Part shown: piece by piece, positions 26,201 to 35,753 of the stretch
Layout: the number at the start of each line of letters is the position of its first letter
Position numbering within the stretch: position 1 is the stretch's first letter
Assembly: GCF_023650955.1 (NCBI RefSeq)
Contig: NZ_CP098039.1
Coordinates: 1,364,001 to 1,428,000, forward strand
Direction of reading: 5' to 3'
From: Thermosynechococcus sp. HN-54
GTDB lineage: Bacteria; Cyanobacteriota; Cyanobacteriia; Thermosynechococcales; Thermosynechococcaceae
DNA: 64,000 bases
Program-made: the position numbers and the translations under genes
Notes under the pieces: model-generated
Database searches by the model: none
The model's input: the letters and a program-made list of their open reading frames with translations, nothing else
What the model was told of the DNA's origin: nothing

Positions 26201-28162
26201 GCTGGTAGCTTGGGCTTGACCCTACGAAATGGCAGTGCAATTCTGACCAACCCAAATAACCAAGTGGGCATACTTGCGGCTCAGTTGAACAGTTCTAGCG
26301 ATCTTCAATTTGTCAATAACGGTACCCTCACTGTTGGCAATGTCAATCCAACGGGTATTACAGGGCGCAGCATTTTCCTACAAACACTAACAAGTGATAT
26401 TGTTCTCAATGCGCCAATTTCTGCCTTTGGCGCTGGGGATGCCATTATTCTTACTGCGGAAAATAACTTTATTAACAATTATGGCTCTAGTGTCTTCAGC
26501 ACACCCAATGGTCGCTGGCTAGTTTATTCTACTGACCTCAACCTGAATATCAACGGTGGCCTCACGGGTTCAGAGCAATTCAATACCATCTATCCTCAGC
26601 CTGCTCTATTCTCTGGTTCTGGTTTTCTCTATCGGGTTTCTCAAGCACCGCCCACCCCTCCAACGCAACCCCCTGCACCTCCGACTCCGCCCCCGCCTCC
26701 CGTAGAACCGCCCACACCACCGCCTTCACAACCTCAACTTCAAGAGAATCTCGGCCAGATTTTATTCGGCGAGGAGGCAAAAGGCACTAAACTGCCAGAG
26801 AATACAGCTCAAGTCATATATTTTCCGGGCGTTGAGATCATCCGTCAGCAAATCGGTGCCGCTTTTGATCAAGGAGACTACAACAGTGCCATCAAACTGC
26901 TTCAGCAGCTTTATTCCTTTGAGTTTAGTGAGTACTTTAGTGAATTTTTGAGCACTCCCGGCCAAACAGGATTACAGATTCTGGATATTGATCAAATTAA
27001 AGAGTTACTGGCACGCATAGCCAAAGAAACAGGTCAAAAACCTGCCCTGACCTATGTCTTTTGGCGACCTGAACAACTAGATATATTTATCATCACACCG
27101 GAAGGCGAACCCATTTACCAACCCGTTCGAGTGCCCCAAGAAGCGGTGCGCCGTGTCATTGCTGCCTTTAATCGTGAGGTGCGAGATCCAACGAAAACAA
27201 ACAGCGATTCCTACTTATCCTTTGCTCAACAACTTTACCAATGGATCATAGGCGGTGTTGATACAGAACTACAAGAGCGCGGCATTAACACGCTAGTTTT
27301 TGCCCTTGATCAGGGGCTACGGGGTCTGCCGATAGCTGCTTTGCACACAGGGTCAAATGTTGTGGCCTCGGCAGTCAATGATAGTTCCCTAGACCGTAAT
27401 AGGCAGTTTCTGGTGGAACGCTACAGTTTGGGTCTCATCCCTAGTATCAATTTGGTTGATACCCGCTATCAACCCTTACAAAATGCCTCAATATTGGCAA
27501 TGGGGGCATCTGAGTTCCCAAATCAAAATCCCTTGCCAGCCGTTCCTGTAGAGCTACAAACCATTACTCAACTGGTCGGCCGCGGGAAGATGTTTCTCAA
27601 TGACACCTTCACAGTCTCGAACCTAGAAACCCAGCGTCGCCGCAGTCTATACCCCATTCTCCATCTGGCCACCCATGGTGAATTTAATCCGGGTAAACCA
27701 CACAATTCCTACATTCAATTTTGGGATAGGCAGCTTTCAATAACTCAATTACGGCAGTTGCGTTTATTCCAGCCACCCACAGAATTAATGACGCTAAGTG
27801 CCTGTCGAACAGCAGTAGGAGACGCGAATGCAGAACTGGGGTTTGCTGGACTGTCGCTACAAGCGGGGGCGAAGAGTTCTGTGGCTAGTCTGTGGTATGT
27901 GAGTGATGAGGGAACACTGGCACTGATGACGGCGTTTTATAGCCAGTTAGCAACTGCCCCAATTAAAGCAGAAGCATTGCGACAGGCTCAGCTTGCCATG
28001 ATCCACCAGCAGATTGTAATTGAAGGGAACCACCTGCGTAGCGGTAGCGTGCGAGGACAGCTTTCAATTCCTTTGCCCCAAGCAGTCCAAGGTAGTGGCG
28101 GGCATCAACTTTCCCATCCCTATTTTTGGGCAGGATTTACCCTGATTGGTAGCCCTTGGTAG
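23216..28162 (+). CDS. Secreted TPS/filamentous haemagglutinin protein with C-terminal CHAT protease domain
   Basis: 1648 residues from ATG 23216 (AGAGG 8 bases upstream). Signal peptide at 1-26 (MKPLQQWLFSITLVCWGLLS). A TPS/haemagglutination-activity domain follows (about 30-165, with LLNPAGIVFGPNARLNLP), then a long Gly/Asn/Thr/Ser beta-helix with many GNITLTGTGG-like rungs to about 1130. A proline-rich linker (near 1143-1175) leads to a CHAT domain (about 1330-1645) with catalytic His1487 in HLATHGEF and Cys1530 in LSACRTAVG. N-terminal features predict two-partner secretion; CHAT is a caspase/separase-type protease. No TpsB/Omp85 partner is adjacent. Both catalytic residues are intact. 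Confidence 0.9.
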   Translation: MKPLQQWLFSITLVCWGLLSGNVYSQITPATHGTGTTVIQNGQQIDIDGGQLSGNGQNLFHLFRDFNVGNGQIANFLSNPQIRNILAGVNGGNASYINGLIQITGGNSNLYLLNPAGIVFGPNARLNLPAAFHASTAQRVLFEGGVFDVNGQNLYPSLNGHPTGFEFLSKGLIINEGELRVRSGQTLSLMAHQVINTGTLSAPAGHIQIAAVPETGMVRVSQAGMLLSLEIPQDRLPPHGAIAAVDLPSLLTGQSSQPVNSVIRNSDGTIRLVHDPSKIPLTTPTAVISGNLSVGNPTGIGGQITISGQNIALINANLTASGSLGGGTILLGGDYRGGTTGTNRLDSSFNAQNLFISSGSVIAADALNQGNGGTVIVWADNSTQFAGTITARGGQLSGNGGFVETSGRELLSVQGTVDASTVNGQPGIWLLDPRNVIISTTPTNGGSFSGGNPDVFTPTTDDAFVENTAIEAALNLGTSVTITTGETGTQAGNISVFAPITKTTGGDASLTFQAANDILVSYDIRSEAGRLNLIFHADADNSGAGAIRLDSAALISNGGNIILGGGSNPFTSPAIGVNTPGVNINNSTLNAEGGNIRIHGRGAATDGQLGVFMSESSILTSGSGEITILGTGGSSVYSAIDGISIQNSSISAEAGNLTLTGTGGNGLEVFSNVGISLEESGIQTTTGNITLTGTGGTGFAYNQEGILSSFTSITSQSGDIILRGTGGQSAAGLLFRAATDTDYPAQVRTAGNGNILIEGRGTNGSSGLVMEISDLLTVAVHNGVLTLAAQGGIELFGDSTSLLDIDSTGSGRLVFRPIDANTPVGVGDGAAGNLIVDQFLLNQITGGFSLVTIGHPSGTGLLDVRPFSLNYNLALQTPGVSSLGIQFNGSGTTDLNGRNLTLISGGGVAQGSHAISAATLQLLGQGIVILSNSNNQFQALSGNVTGNVNLNNQGNLTISSFSNGVNGLTTGINTNGNTLILNLGSGNLTQSAPIRAGSLGLTLRNGSAILTNPNNQVGILAAQLNSSSDLQFVNNGTLTVGNVNPTGITGRSIFLQTLTSDIVLNAPISAFGAGDAIILTAENNFINNYGSSVFSTPNGRWLVYSTDLNLNINGGLTGSEQFNTIYPQPALFSGSGFLYRVSQAPPTPPTQPPAPPTPPPPPVEPPTPPPSQPQLQENLGQILFGEEAKGTKLPENTAQVIYFPGVEIIRQQIGAAFDQGDYNSAIKLLQQLYSFEFSEYFSEFLSTPGQTGLQILDIDQIKELLARIAKETGQKPALTYVFWRPEQLDIFIITPEGEPIYQPVRVPQEAVRRVIAAFNREVRDPTKTNSDSYLSFAQQLYQWIIGGVDTELQERGINTLVFALDQGLRGLPIAALHTGSNVVASAVNDSSLDRNRQFLVERYSLGLIPSINLVDTRYQPLQNASILAMGASEFPNQNPLPAVPVELQTITQLVGRGKMFLNDTFTVSNLETQRRRSLYPILHLATHGEFNPGKPHNSYIQFWDRQLSITQLRQLRLFQPPTELMTLSACRTAVGDANAELGFAGLSLQAGAKSSVASLWYVSDEGTLALMTAFYSQLATAPIKAEALRQAQLAMIHQQIVIEGNHLRSGSVRGQLSIPLPQAVQGSGGHQLSHPYFWAGFTLIGSPW

Positions 28163-28273
28163 TCTTAGAGTGTTTTTTTCCGTCCTGATGGGGCGTCTCG
28201 TTTGAAGAGGCCAATCCAGTATGATGAAATAGTATCTTTGCTGTTTGTTGCGCTCCGTTGAGACTTTGCTCCA

Positions 28274-30943
28274 ATGACCTCGTCACCATCAGCGATAACT
28301 GCTCTCACAGGTGATCAAATTCGCCAAAAATTCCTTGAGTTCTATGCCGCTAAGGGACACACGATTTTGCCCAGTGCCTCGCTGATTCCAGAGGATCCGA
28401 CGGTGCTGCTGACGATCGCCGGCATGCTCCCCTTCAAACCTATTTTCCTCGGTCAAGAAGCGCCAAAAGTCCCTCGTGCTACCACCGCCCAGAAATGTCT
28501 GCGCACCAATGACATTGAAAATGTGGGTCGTACTGCTCGCCACCACACCTTTTTTGAAATGCTGGGCAACTTCAGCTTTGGTGACTACTTCAAGGCAGAG
28601 GCGATTGCTTGGGCATGGGAACTGATGACCACGGTCTATGGTTTGCCCCCGGAGCGTCTGTTGGTGAGTGTCTTTGAGAATGATGATGAGGCCTACGAGA
28701 TCTGGCATCGCCAAGTGGGCTTGCCCAAGGAGCGCATCCAGCGCATGGGAGAGGAGAGCAACTTTTGGACGGCTGGGCCGACGGGTCCCTGTGGCCCTTG
28801 TTCTGAGATTTACTACGACTTCTATCCGGAAAAGGGGCTAGCTGACGTTGATCTCGATGACGATCGCCGGTTCATCGAACTCTACAACTTAGTGTTCATG
28901 GAGTTGAACCAAGACGATCAAGGGCGCCGCACGCCCCTCAAGGCGAAAAACATTGATACCGGTATGGGCTTGGAGCGGATGGCCCAGATTCTCCAAGGGG
29001 TGCCCAACAACTACGAAACGGATTTAATTTTCCCGATTATTGAGGCAGCAGCGCAGCGAGCCGGGATTCAATACCGCAAAGCCAATGCCAGTACCAAAAC
29101 CTCCCTCAAGGTGATTGGCGATCACACCCGTGCGGTGGTTCATTTGGTTGCGGATGGCGTCACTGCCAGTAATGTGGGTCGCGGCTATGTCCTGCGGCGG
29201 TTGATTCGGCGGATTGTGCGCCATAGTCGGCTACTCGGCATCAATGAAGTGGTCACCCCTGAGCTTGCCCAAGTGGCGATTGATTTAGCGGCGACTGTCT
29301 ATCCCAATGTGCGCGAGCGGCAGGCAGTGATTCTCAGCGAACTGCAACGGGAGGAGGAACAGTTTCTCAAGACTTTGGATCGGGGTGAGAAGCTCTTGGC
29401 GGAGATGCTGGCTCCTCTGAAGACGGCTAAGGGCAAAAAACGCAGTAAACCACAACTGGCAGGGCGCGATGCCTTCGTTCTTTTTGATACCTATGGCTTC
29501 CCCTTGGAGTTGACCCAAGAGATTGCCGCCGAGCAGGGAATCAGTGTGGATGTGGCTGAGTTTGAAGCCTGTATGGCCGAGCAGCGGCAACGTTCCCAAG
29601 CAGCCCACGAAACCATTGATATTACCGTTCAGGAGGGGATTGACTCCCTAGCGGATCAACTGCACCCTACGCAGTTTCGTGGCTATGACGAGTTTAGTTT
29701 GACCACGACAGTAACAGCGATTTTGGTGGCGGGTCATCCGGTAACTACAGCAACGGCGGGGACGGAAGTACAGGTCATCCTTGAGGAAACTCCCTTCTAT
29801 GCTGAATCCGGTGGCCAAATTGGCGATCGCGGGTATCTCGCCACCAGTGATGCGCTAGTACAAATCCACGATGTGCAAAAGCAAAAGGAAGTGTTTGTTC
29901 ACTACGGCAAAGTGGAGCGGGGCAGCCTCAGCGTTGGCGATCGCGTGAGCGCCCAAATTGATCTCAGTTGTCGGCGACGGGTACAGGCGCACCACACCGC
30001 AACGCATCTCTTGCAAGCAGCCTTGAAAAAGCTAATTGACGAGAACATTTCCCAAGCGGGGTCGCTGGTGGCCTTTGATCGGTTGCGGTTTGACTTTAAC
30101 TGCCCCCGTTCCCTCACGCGCGAAGAGCTGCAACAGATTGAAGATCAAATCAACACGTGGATTAGTGAAAGCCACGCCACCCACACGAGTATCATGGCGC
30201 TCAATGAAGCCAAGGCCAAGGGGGCGATCGCCATGTTTGGTGAAAAATACAGTGAGCAGGTGCGTGTTCTCGATATTCCCGGCGTCTCCATGGAACTCTG
30301 TGGCGGCACCCATGTCCATAACACAGCGGAAATTGGCCTCTTTAAGATCATGAGTGAAAGTGGCGTGGCCGCTGGGATTCGCCGCATTGAAGCCATTGCT
30401 GGGTCGGCGGTGCGAGAGTATCTGCAACAGCGCGATAGCATTGTCCGTGAGTTGTGCGATCGCTTCAAAGCCAAACCCGAAGAGGTTCTCGATCGCATTA
30501 GCCAACTCCAAGCAGATCTCAAAGCCCAGCAAAAGGAACTGGAACGCCTCAAAGCCGAACTAGCTCTTGCCAAAACCCAAGCCCTCTTGGAACAGGCGGA
30601 AGCCGTCGGCAATACCCACATTCTCATTGCCTCGTTGGTGGGGGTGGATCCCCAAGGGCTGAAAACTGCCGCCGAATGGCTGCTGAATAAACTGGGCAGT
30701 GGTGTCGTTGTCTTGGCTATTCACCCTACGTCTGACAAAGTGAACCTTTTAGTCGCCGCCAGTCCGGATGTTGTGCAGCGGGGTGTCCATGCCGGTCAAC
30801 TGGTGGCCGAGCTTGCCCAAGTCTGTGGTGGGCGCGGGGGTGGTCGTCCCAACTTTGCTCAGGCTGGTGGCTCTGAACCCCAGAAATTGACCGAGGCGTT
30901 TGAATTAGCACAATCTCGCCTCAAAGGGATTCTGGAATCCTGA
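28274..30943 (+). CDS. alaS: Alanyl-tRNA synthetase
   Basis: 889-residue class II synthetase that charges tRNA-Ala and edits Ser/Gly. Domains: catalytic core (about 1-250; LEFYAAKGHTILPSASLIPEDPT, then RTARHHTFFEMLGNFSFGDYF), tRNA recognition, editing domain with HHTATHLL and the zinc site CGGTHV, and a C-terminal coiled-coil (about 735-780) plus C-Ala domain. A run of Lys (TAKGKKRSKPQ) near 385 is a small cyanobacterial-type insertion. Normal length and intact motifs. It is followed by dapL after a 33-base gap. Confidence 0.98.
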   Translation: MTSSPSAITALTGDQIRQKFLEFYAAKGHTILPSASLIPEDPTVLLTIAGMLPFKPIFLGQEAPKVPRATTAQKCLRTNDIENVGRTARHHTFFEMLGNFSFGDYFKAEAIAWAWELMTTVYGLPPERLLVSVFENDDEAYEIWHRQVGLPKERIQRMGEESNFWTAGPTGPCGPCSEIYYDFYPEKGLADVDLDDDRRFIELYNLVFMELNQDDQGRRTPLKAKNIDTGMGLERMAQILQGVPNNYETDLIFPIIEAAAQRAGIQYRKANASTKTSLKVIGDHTRAVVHLVADGVTASNVGRGYVLRRLIRRIVRHSRLLGINEVVTPELAQVAIDLAATVYPNVRERQAVILSELQREEEQFLKTLDRGEKLLAEMLAPLKTAKGKKRSKPQLAGRDAFVLFDTYGFPLELTQEIAAEQGISVDVAEFEACMAEQRQRSQAAHETIDITVQEGIDSLADQLHPTQFRGYDEFSLTTTVTAILVAGHPVTTATAGTEVQVILEETPFYAESGGQIGDRGYLATSDALVQIHDVQKQKEVFVHYGKVERGSLSVGDRVSAQIDLSCRRRVQAHHTATHLLQAALKKLIDENISQAGSLVAFDRLRFDFNCPRSLTREELQQIEDQINTWISESHATHTSIMALNEAKAKGAIAMFGEKYSEQVRVLDIPGVSMELCGGTHVHNTAEIGLFKIMSESGVAAGIRRIEAIAGSAVREYLQQRDSIVRELCDRFKAKPEEVLDRISQLQADLKAQQKELERLKAELALAKTQALLEQAEAVGNTHILIASLVGVDPQGLKTAAEWLLNKLGSGVVVLAIHPTSDKVNLLVAASPDVVQRGVHAGQLVAELAQVCGGRGGGRPNFAQAGGSEPQKLTEAFELAQSRLKGILES

Positions 30944-30976
30944 TATATTGACGTTTTGTTCTCTCTCAACCGCACT

Positions 30977-32209
30977 ATGGCCTTTGTTAACGCAAACTAC
31001 CTCAAACTGAAGGCTGGGTATCTCTTTCCGGAAATTGCCCGCCGCGTCAATCAATTTTTGCAAGCCCATCCCGATGCCCCCTTAATTCGCCTAGGAATTG
31101 GTGATGTTACCGAACCGTTGCCGGCGGCCTGTCGCCAAGCAATGATTCAAGCCGTTGAAGAAATGGGCGATCGCGCCACCTTCAAAGGCTATGGGCCTGA
31201 GCAGGGGTATCCTTGGCTGCGGGAAAAAATTGCGGCTCATGACTTCCAAGCGCGGGGCTGTGACATTGATGCCAGTGAGATTTTTATTTCCGACGGCTCT
31301 AAGTGCGACACAGGCAATATTCTGGATATTTTTGGCGACGGCAACCGCATTGCAGTTACGGATCCTGTCTATCCCGTCTATGTGGATACCAATGTCATGG
31401 CCGGGCACACGGGGGAAGCCAATGAACGCGGGGAATACGCTGGACTGGTCTATTTGCCGATTACCGCTGAAAACCACTTCACCGCCACCCTGCCCAGCGA
31501 ACCAGTAGATTTAATCTACCTCTGTTTCCCCAACAATCCCACCGGTGCGGTAGCTACACGGGAACATTTGCAGGCGTGGGTGGACTACGCCCGTGCCCAC
31601 AAAGCAATCATTTTCTTTGATGCCGCCTACGAAGCCTTTATTACGGATCCAACCATTCCCCACTCCATCTATGAAATGCCCGGTGCCCGCGAGTGCGCCA
31701 TTGAATTCCGTTCCTTCTCGAAAAATGCCGGCTTTACGGGAACGCGCTGTGCCTTTACCGTAGTGCCCAAGGGTCTCAAGGGGCAAACTCCCAGTGGCGA
31801 GGCCGTCGAACTCTGGGCGCTGTGGCAGCGGCGGCAATCCACTAAGTTCAACGGTGTGTCCTACATTGTGCAGCGGGGTGCTGAGGCAGTGTATTCTGAG
31901 GCAGGTCAAGCCCAAGTACGGGAGCTAGTGGCCTTTTATATGGAAAATGCCCGTCTCATTCGCGAAAAACTCACCCAAGCGGGCTTTGAGGTCTATGGCG
32001 GCGTCAATGCGCCCTACGTTTGGCTGAAAACGCCCCAAGGGATTGGCAGTTGGGACTTTTTCGATAAACTGCTACACACCTGCTATGTCGTAGGGACGCC
32101 GGGGGCAGGTTTTGGGGCAGCGGGTGAGGGCTACCTGCGCCTCTCGGCCTTCAATAGCCGCGAAAATGTGGTTGAGGCCATGAATCGCGTGGTGGCAGCC
32201 TTTGCCTAA
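30977..32209 (+). CDS. dapL: LL-diaminopimelate aminotransferase
   Basis: 410-residue PLP aminotransferase that converts tetrahydrodipicolinate directly to LL-diaminopimelate for lysine and peptidoglycan. This short pathway is typical of cyanobacteria, plants and chlamydiae. Signatures: [36 protein letters not shown], and [16 protein letters not shown] with the PLP-binding Lys. ATG 30977 ([20 protein letters not shown]) is chosen because the alignment-like conserved N-terminus starts there; TTG 30956 adds unconserved residues. It lies directly after alaS and could share its transcript. Confidence 0.95.
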   Translation: MAFVNANYLKLKAGYLFPEIARRVNQFLQAHPDAPLIRLGIGDVTEPLPAACRQAMIQAVEEMGDRATFKGYGPEQGYPWLREKIAAHDFQARGCDIDASEIFISDGSKCDTGNILDIFGDGNRIAVTDPVYPVYVDTNVMAGHTGEANERGEYAGLVYLPITAENHFTATLPSEPVDLIYLCFPNNPTGAVATREHLQAWVDYARAHKAIIFFDAAYEAFITDPTIPHSIYEMPGARECAIEFRSFSKNAGFTGTRCAFTVVPKGLKGQTPSGEAVELWALWQRRQSTKFNGVSYIVQRGAEAVYSEAGQAQVRELVAFYMENARLIREKLTQAGFEVYGGVNAPYVWLKTPQGIGSWDFFDKLLHTCYVVGTPGAGFGAAGEGYLRLSAFNSRENVVEAMNRVVAAFA

Positions 32210-32236
32210 GAATTCACAGGCTAGAATCAGAAAAAT

Positions 32237-32308
32237 GGCGAGGGAGCGCAGTCCGGCACCTTGGCAACCGGGAGGCGCCATCGCGGATCGAGGGATGCTT
32301 TGATCCCT
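32237..32308 (+). other. Structured leader before the O-antigen ligase-like gene
   Basis: Two potential hairpins in the 159-base gap. The first pairs GGCG (32237-32240) with CGCC (32276-32279) around an inner TCCGG/CCGGG stem. The second pairs AGGGAT (32291-32296) with ATCCCT (32303-32308) over a 6-base loop. No T-run follows, so this is not a simple terminator. It may be an RNA leader; no known riboswitch was matched. Confidence 0.35.
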
Positions 32309-32368
32309 TGGTTTGGACGAACGGAATCGAAGTGGTTGGAGAGGCTTTAACCCCTTTTAGCATCACCG

Positions 32369-34864
32369 ATGACGACAAAAGATTGGGGCGAACAAGCAGC
32401 GAAACAGGAGGGCATTCTGCTGGGGTTGTTGACGGCAGCCGGCTATGCCTTTTTTACGCTCCTACCCGACAGTCATAGTCTCATGGTGGCGTGGCCTTGG
32501 GTTCTCCTGTGGCAAGCAGCGCTGGGGGTACCTCTACTTTGGTTTTTGCAGGTGTTGGCCTATCAACGGCGAGTGCAGCCCTTGGGGAATGGCTTCGATG
32601 GCGTGGTGCTGTTGCTCCTGTTGGCATTGGCCATTTCCGGAACGTTCAGCACTTTTCCCAATCAAGCTCGCTGGTATGGCTGGGCACTCTTGGGGGGGAT
32701 CGCTGTGCTTTATCCCCTAGGGGCTTGGTTGCGCACCCCAGAACGCCGCTGGCAAATCGTGCGCTGTCAAGGCTATCTCACTGCCCTCGTAATCCTTGTC
32801 AGTTTAGGCCTCTGGTTGGGCACGACGATCGCTCCCGCACTTTTGAATAGTCCTCAAGGATTCACCCCCCATTTGAATCCAGATACCCTAGAACTCCGCA
32901 ACTGGGCACCCTTTGGCCACCAAAACTATGTGGCGGGGTATCTCCTGTTGGCTTTACCCTTGGTGGGACTCTTGGCCATAGAGGCCGAAGCCAGTGAACC
33001 GTGGTGGCGATCGCGCCGGTTTTGGATTGCTGTGCTGCTCTTGGGTCTAGTCACCCTCTATACAACATTTTCACGGGGGGGCGGCCTCGGCTTACTGGCA
33101 ATGGTGATTCCCCTTAGTGTGGGTTGGCTTTGGTACTATCGCCGCCAGCGTCGCTCTTGGTGGGGCTTTTTGGCTTTGGCGGGCTTAGTGGTGGTCGCTT
33201 TGGCTAACAATCGCCTGCGACGCAGTTTAGCTGCCCTATTTCAGGGGGGACAGGGAGGTGAACTAGCCTATCGCTGGATTACCAGTATGGTCGGTTGGCG
33301 GATGGGGGCAGCACATCCTCTGAGTGGCAATGGCTTGGGCAGTGTGCCCCTGTGGTATCAGCACTATCGCCCGGGCTGGGCAGGCCGCGAAGCAGAGTGG
33401 ATCTATCAACTCCACAGTACCCCCGTACAACTGTGGGCCGAACTTGGGCTTTGGGGCATTGTGGTATTGCTCTTGGGGGTGGGGCTACTGGTGTATTGGG
33501 CAATCCGCTACCGCCGCTGGTGGCTTAACCTAGAACAACGGGAACAACGGCTGGCGATCGCCCTCTCCCTTGCCCTTTGGGGCTATGGGGTGCTCAGTCT
33601 CACGGATTTTCAACTGGACAATGTCGGCATTGGTGGCCTCTTCCTGATTGAACTCACCCTCTTGACGACACTCATTCGCACAGGCCAAAGGCAAGTCCCT
33701 CCGGAACGGTTGCGGGCACGCTGGGCACTTTCACTGGTGGGTCTGGGTCTGGGAGTGATGACCGTAATGGTAGTTTGGCTAACACCGATTCATCGAGCTT
33801 GGGCGAGTAGCAGCGAAGGCTTCCTAGCCCTTTTGGAAAGACCCCCTGACTGGAATCAATTTAGTGAAAAGCTCTTCCATGCTCAGGAGCTTGCCCCTTG
33901 GGAACCCTATTATCCGCTGCAACTGGGGTGGAACTATGGCCAGCGGGGCATGATGACAGAGAACCCTGCTGCACGGGCGAACCTTTTGCGTACAGCAACA
34001 GTTGAGTTTGAGAAAGGAATTGAGCTATCTCCCTACCTCGAGTTTGGTTATAGCAACTTGGCATGGCTTTACTGGCAGGAGGGCAATTTTGGCGCAGCAA
34101 TTCCTACCTTTGCCAAAGCGGCTCAACTGGTACCGGCGAAACGGGGGAATTTTCTGGGTCTGGGGTTAGCCCTCATTGGTGAGCATCAACGGCAACTCGC
34201 GACCCAAGCCCTAACCCTTGAGGTGCTGCGCCATCCCATCTTCATCACCAGTCCGGCGTGGCGGGTGGCACCCTTGGCGCCCTTCTATCAGCCGGTTCTC
34301 AGGGCGGTCACGCAGCGCTATCGTCAGCTGGCGCAGGAACTTCCTAGCGATCGCCCCTCCGGAGCCTATGTGCGTCAAGTCGCAACCTTGCTAGGTTGGT
34401 GGCAAGGGGAACTTCCCTCGGATGCTGAACCTCTAGCTGCATGGCTACAACCCTTGGCCAACCCCCAAGAGACAACACTGAAGGCACCCGCAACGCTGCA
34501 AGTCTTTCTCAAGGCATGGGATGACCCCGACAACCGCCGTGACCTCTTGGCCTCCATTTGGTCGGGTAGCCCCGAGCAACTGGAACAGATGGTGCGCTCC
34601 ATGGCCGGGCAGCCAACCCCCCTTGATTGGTTGCGTTCTGCGGCGCCTGCCGTTGCGATTACCTATACGCGTGCGGGTTTTGGCGTGAATAGCCGCCACA
34701 TTGATGGCCCTCAACCCACGGACTTTTTCATTGCCATTGATAACTTACCGATGGTGACCTTGTTTGCGCCGTTGTGGCCAGACAACTACTTTTTGCCCGA
34801 ACTGGATCAAGCCCTAGAGAGCGATCGCCAGCGTCTTTTTATTGCCCTTAACCAAAGGCTCTAA
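32369..34864 (+). CDS. O-antigen ligase/Wzy-type membrane protein with C-terminal TPR region
   Basis: 831 residues. The N-terminal about 470 residues hold roughly a dozen membrane segments with the Wzy/WaaL-type GHQNYVAGYLLLALPL motif and a large periplasmic loop (GNGLGSVPLWYQHYRPGWAGREAEW). The C-terminal half is soluble: a TPR-like region (about 500-600, EFEKGIELSPYLEFGYSNLAW) and an alpha-helical remainder. The ligase/polymerase fold suggests assembly of cell-surface polysaccharide. The cyanobacterial IctB family shares this fold but is shorter and lacks the TPR extension. Specific substrate unknown. The 3' end overlaps the next convergent gene by 4 bases. Confidence 0.85.
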   Translation: MTTKDWGEQAAKQEGILLGLLTAAGYAFFTLLPDSHSLMVAWPWVLLWQAALGVPLLWFLQVLAYQRRVQPLGNGFDGVVLLLLLALAISGTFSTFPNQARWYGWALLGGIAVLYPLGAWLRTPERRWQIVRCQGYLTALVILVSLGLWLGTTIAPALLNSPQGFTPHLNPDTLELRNWAPFGHQNYVAGYLLLALPLVGLLAIEAEASEPWWRSRRFWIAVLLLGLVTLYTTFSRGGGLGLLAMVIPLSVGWLWYYRRQRRSWWGFLALAGLVVVALANNRLRRSLAALFQGGQGGELAYRWITSMVGWRMGAAHPLSGNGLGSVPLWYQHYRPGWAGREAEWIYQLHSTPVQLWAELGLWGIVVLLLGVGLLVYWAIRYRRWWLNLEQREQRLAIALSLALWGYGVLSLTDFQLDNVGIGGLFLIELTLLTTLIRTGQRQVPPERLRARWALSLVGLGLGVMTVMVVWLTPIHRAWASSSEGFLALLERPPDWNQFSEKLFHAQELAPWEPYYPLQLGWNYGQRGMMTENPAARANLLRTATVEFEKGIELSPYLEFGYSNLAWLYWQEGNFGAAIPTFAKAAQLVPAKRGNFLGLGLALIGEHQRQLATQALTLEVLRHPIFITSPAWRVAPLAPFYQPVLRAVTQRYRQLAQELPSDRPSGAYVRQVATLLGWWQGELPSDAEPLAAWLQPLANPQETTLKAPATLQVFLKAWDDPDNRRDLLASIWSGSPEQLEQMVRSMAGQPTPLDWLRSAAPAVAITYTRAGFGVNSRHIDGPQPTDFFIAIDNLPMVTLFAPLWPDNYFLPELDQALESDRQRLFIALNQRL

Positions 34865-35640
34865 CGGCAAACCCCCGTGGGTTGCTCAACTTGGGTGGCG
34901 GGGGGATTGGCAACAACGTCCAACACAATCTGTAGGGTTCGCACTGCTGCACACTGGTCTTGGGGCAAGGGCATGGGCATCAAAGGGCGCGTCACCCCTG
35001 CAAGAACATATTCCCGTTGCGGGCGCACCTCAAAGAGCCGTTGACCATTCTGCGCCAAGCCTCTGACTTTGATTTGATCCGCCTCGATATGCACATTGCC
35101 CTGATTCCTGAGAGTCATTTGGAGTGTGCCCTGCTGCACTTGGGCATTGAGAAGTTGCCCCTGCCGACGAATGACCGCTGGTTTGATAAATACGGGTAGG
35201 CTATGCACCGTGACTAAGCGCGTTTCTGAGCTGGGTCCTTGGGGGGCTGGAAGAATTTCTGCAACTAGGAGGCGATATGTCCGCTCCACCTCAGGAGCAG
35301 GGAAGCGATGCCGAATGCGAATTTCAGCCCGTCCACCCACGGGTAGATGCAGGAGGTTGGGAAAGGCAACCAACTCTAGGCTATTTGGGGGCAGGAGATG
35401 CAGTTCATCCTCGCCAGTTTCTCGCTGTTGCCAGTGCTGCACCCGCACCTTAAAGTCAAGGGGCACACTGCCAGTGTTGGCGATCGCCAGTACCCCGAAA
35501 GGCACTTGGGGCAACAATTCAATCTTCAGTGCACTGAAGCGATACTGAGCTATTTGCGCCACGGCCGAAGCCATCCCCACAATCAGGAGAATCCCAGAGA
35601 CGCAGAAAGTAAACAGCCGCCAGAATTTGCTTGTCTTCAT
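34861..35640 (-). CDS. Exported PapD-like protein
   Basis: 259 residues from ATG 35640. The signal peptide is MKTSKFWRLFTFCVSGILLI with a cut near MASAVAQ. The mature part resembles the N-terminal Ig domain of periplasmic pilus chaperones (VPFGVLAIANTGSVPLDFKVRVQHWQ, then LLPPNSLELVAFPNL). A second Ig-like domain follows. There are no usher genes nearby, so a pilus role is not supported. The ATG lies 3 bases after the tRNA-fMet 3' end, and no ribosome site is visible within the tRNA, so translation initiation is unusual or the start is further in. Confidence 0.75.
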   Translation of the reverse strand: MKTSKFWRLFTFCVSGILLIVGMASAVAQIAQYRFSALKIELLPQVPFGVLAIANTGSVPLDFKVRVQHWQQRETGEDELHLLPPNSLELVAFPNLLHLPVGGRAEIRIRHRFPAPEVERTYRLLVAEILPAPQGPSSETRLVTVHSLPVFIKPAVIRRQGQLLNAQVQQGTLQMTLRNQGNVHIEADQIKVRGLAQNGQRLFEVRPQREYVLAGVTRPLMPMPLPQDQCAAVRTLQIVLDVVANPPATQVEQPTGVCR

Positions 35641-35643
35641 GAA

Positions 35644-35717
<74 letters not shown>

Positions 35718-35724
35718 TCACCTC

Positions 35725-35753
35725 AGTTTACCTAAGATAGCGTATTGTCTCAA
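35725..35753 (-). promoter_or_regulatory. Promoter of tRNA-fMet
   Basis: On the minus strand: TTGAGA (35748-35753), a 17-base spacer, and TAAACT (35725-35730). Seven bases then precede the tRNA 5' end, so transcription should begin at or just before the mature 5' end. The two hexamers each match the consensus at four to five positions. Confidence 0.75.

Noticed and set aside
30032-30627. Two long antisense frames within alaS
   Set aside because: They follow the codon pattern of the conserved AlaRS editing domain and have unrealistic composition; they are shadows.
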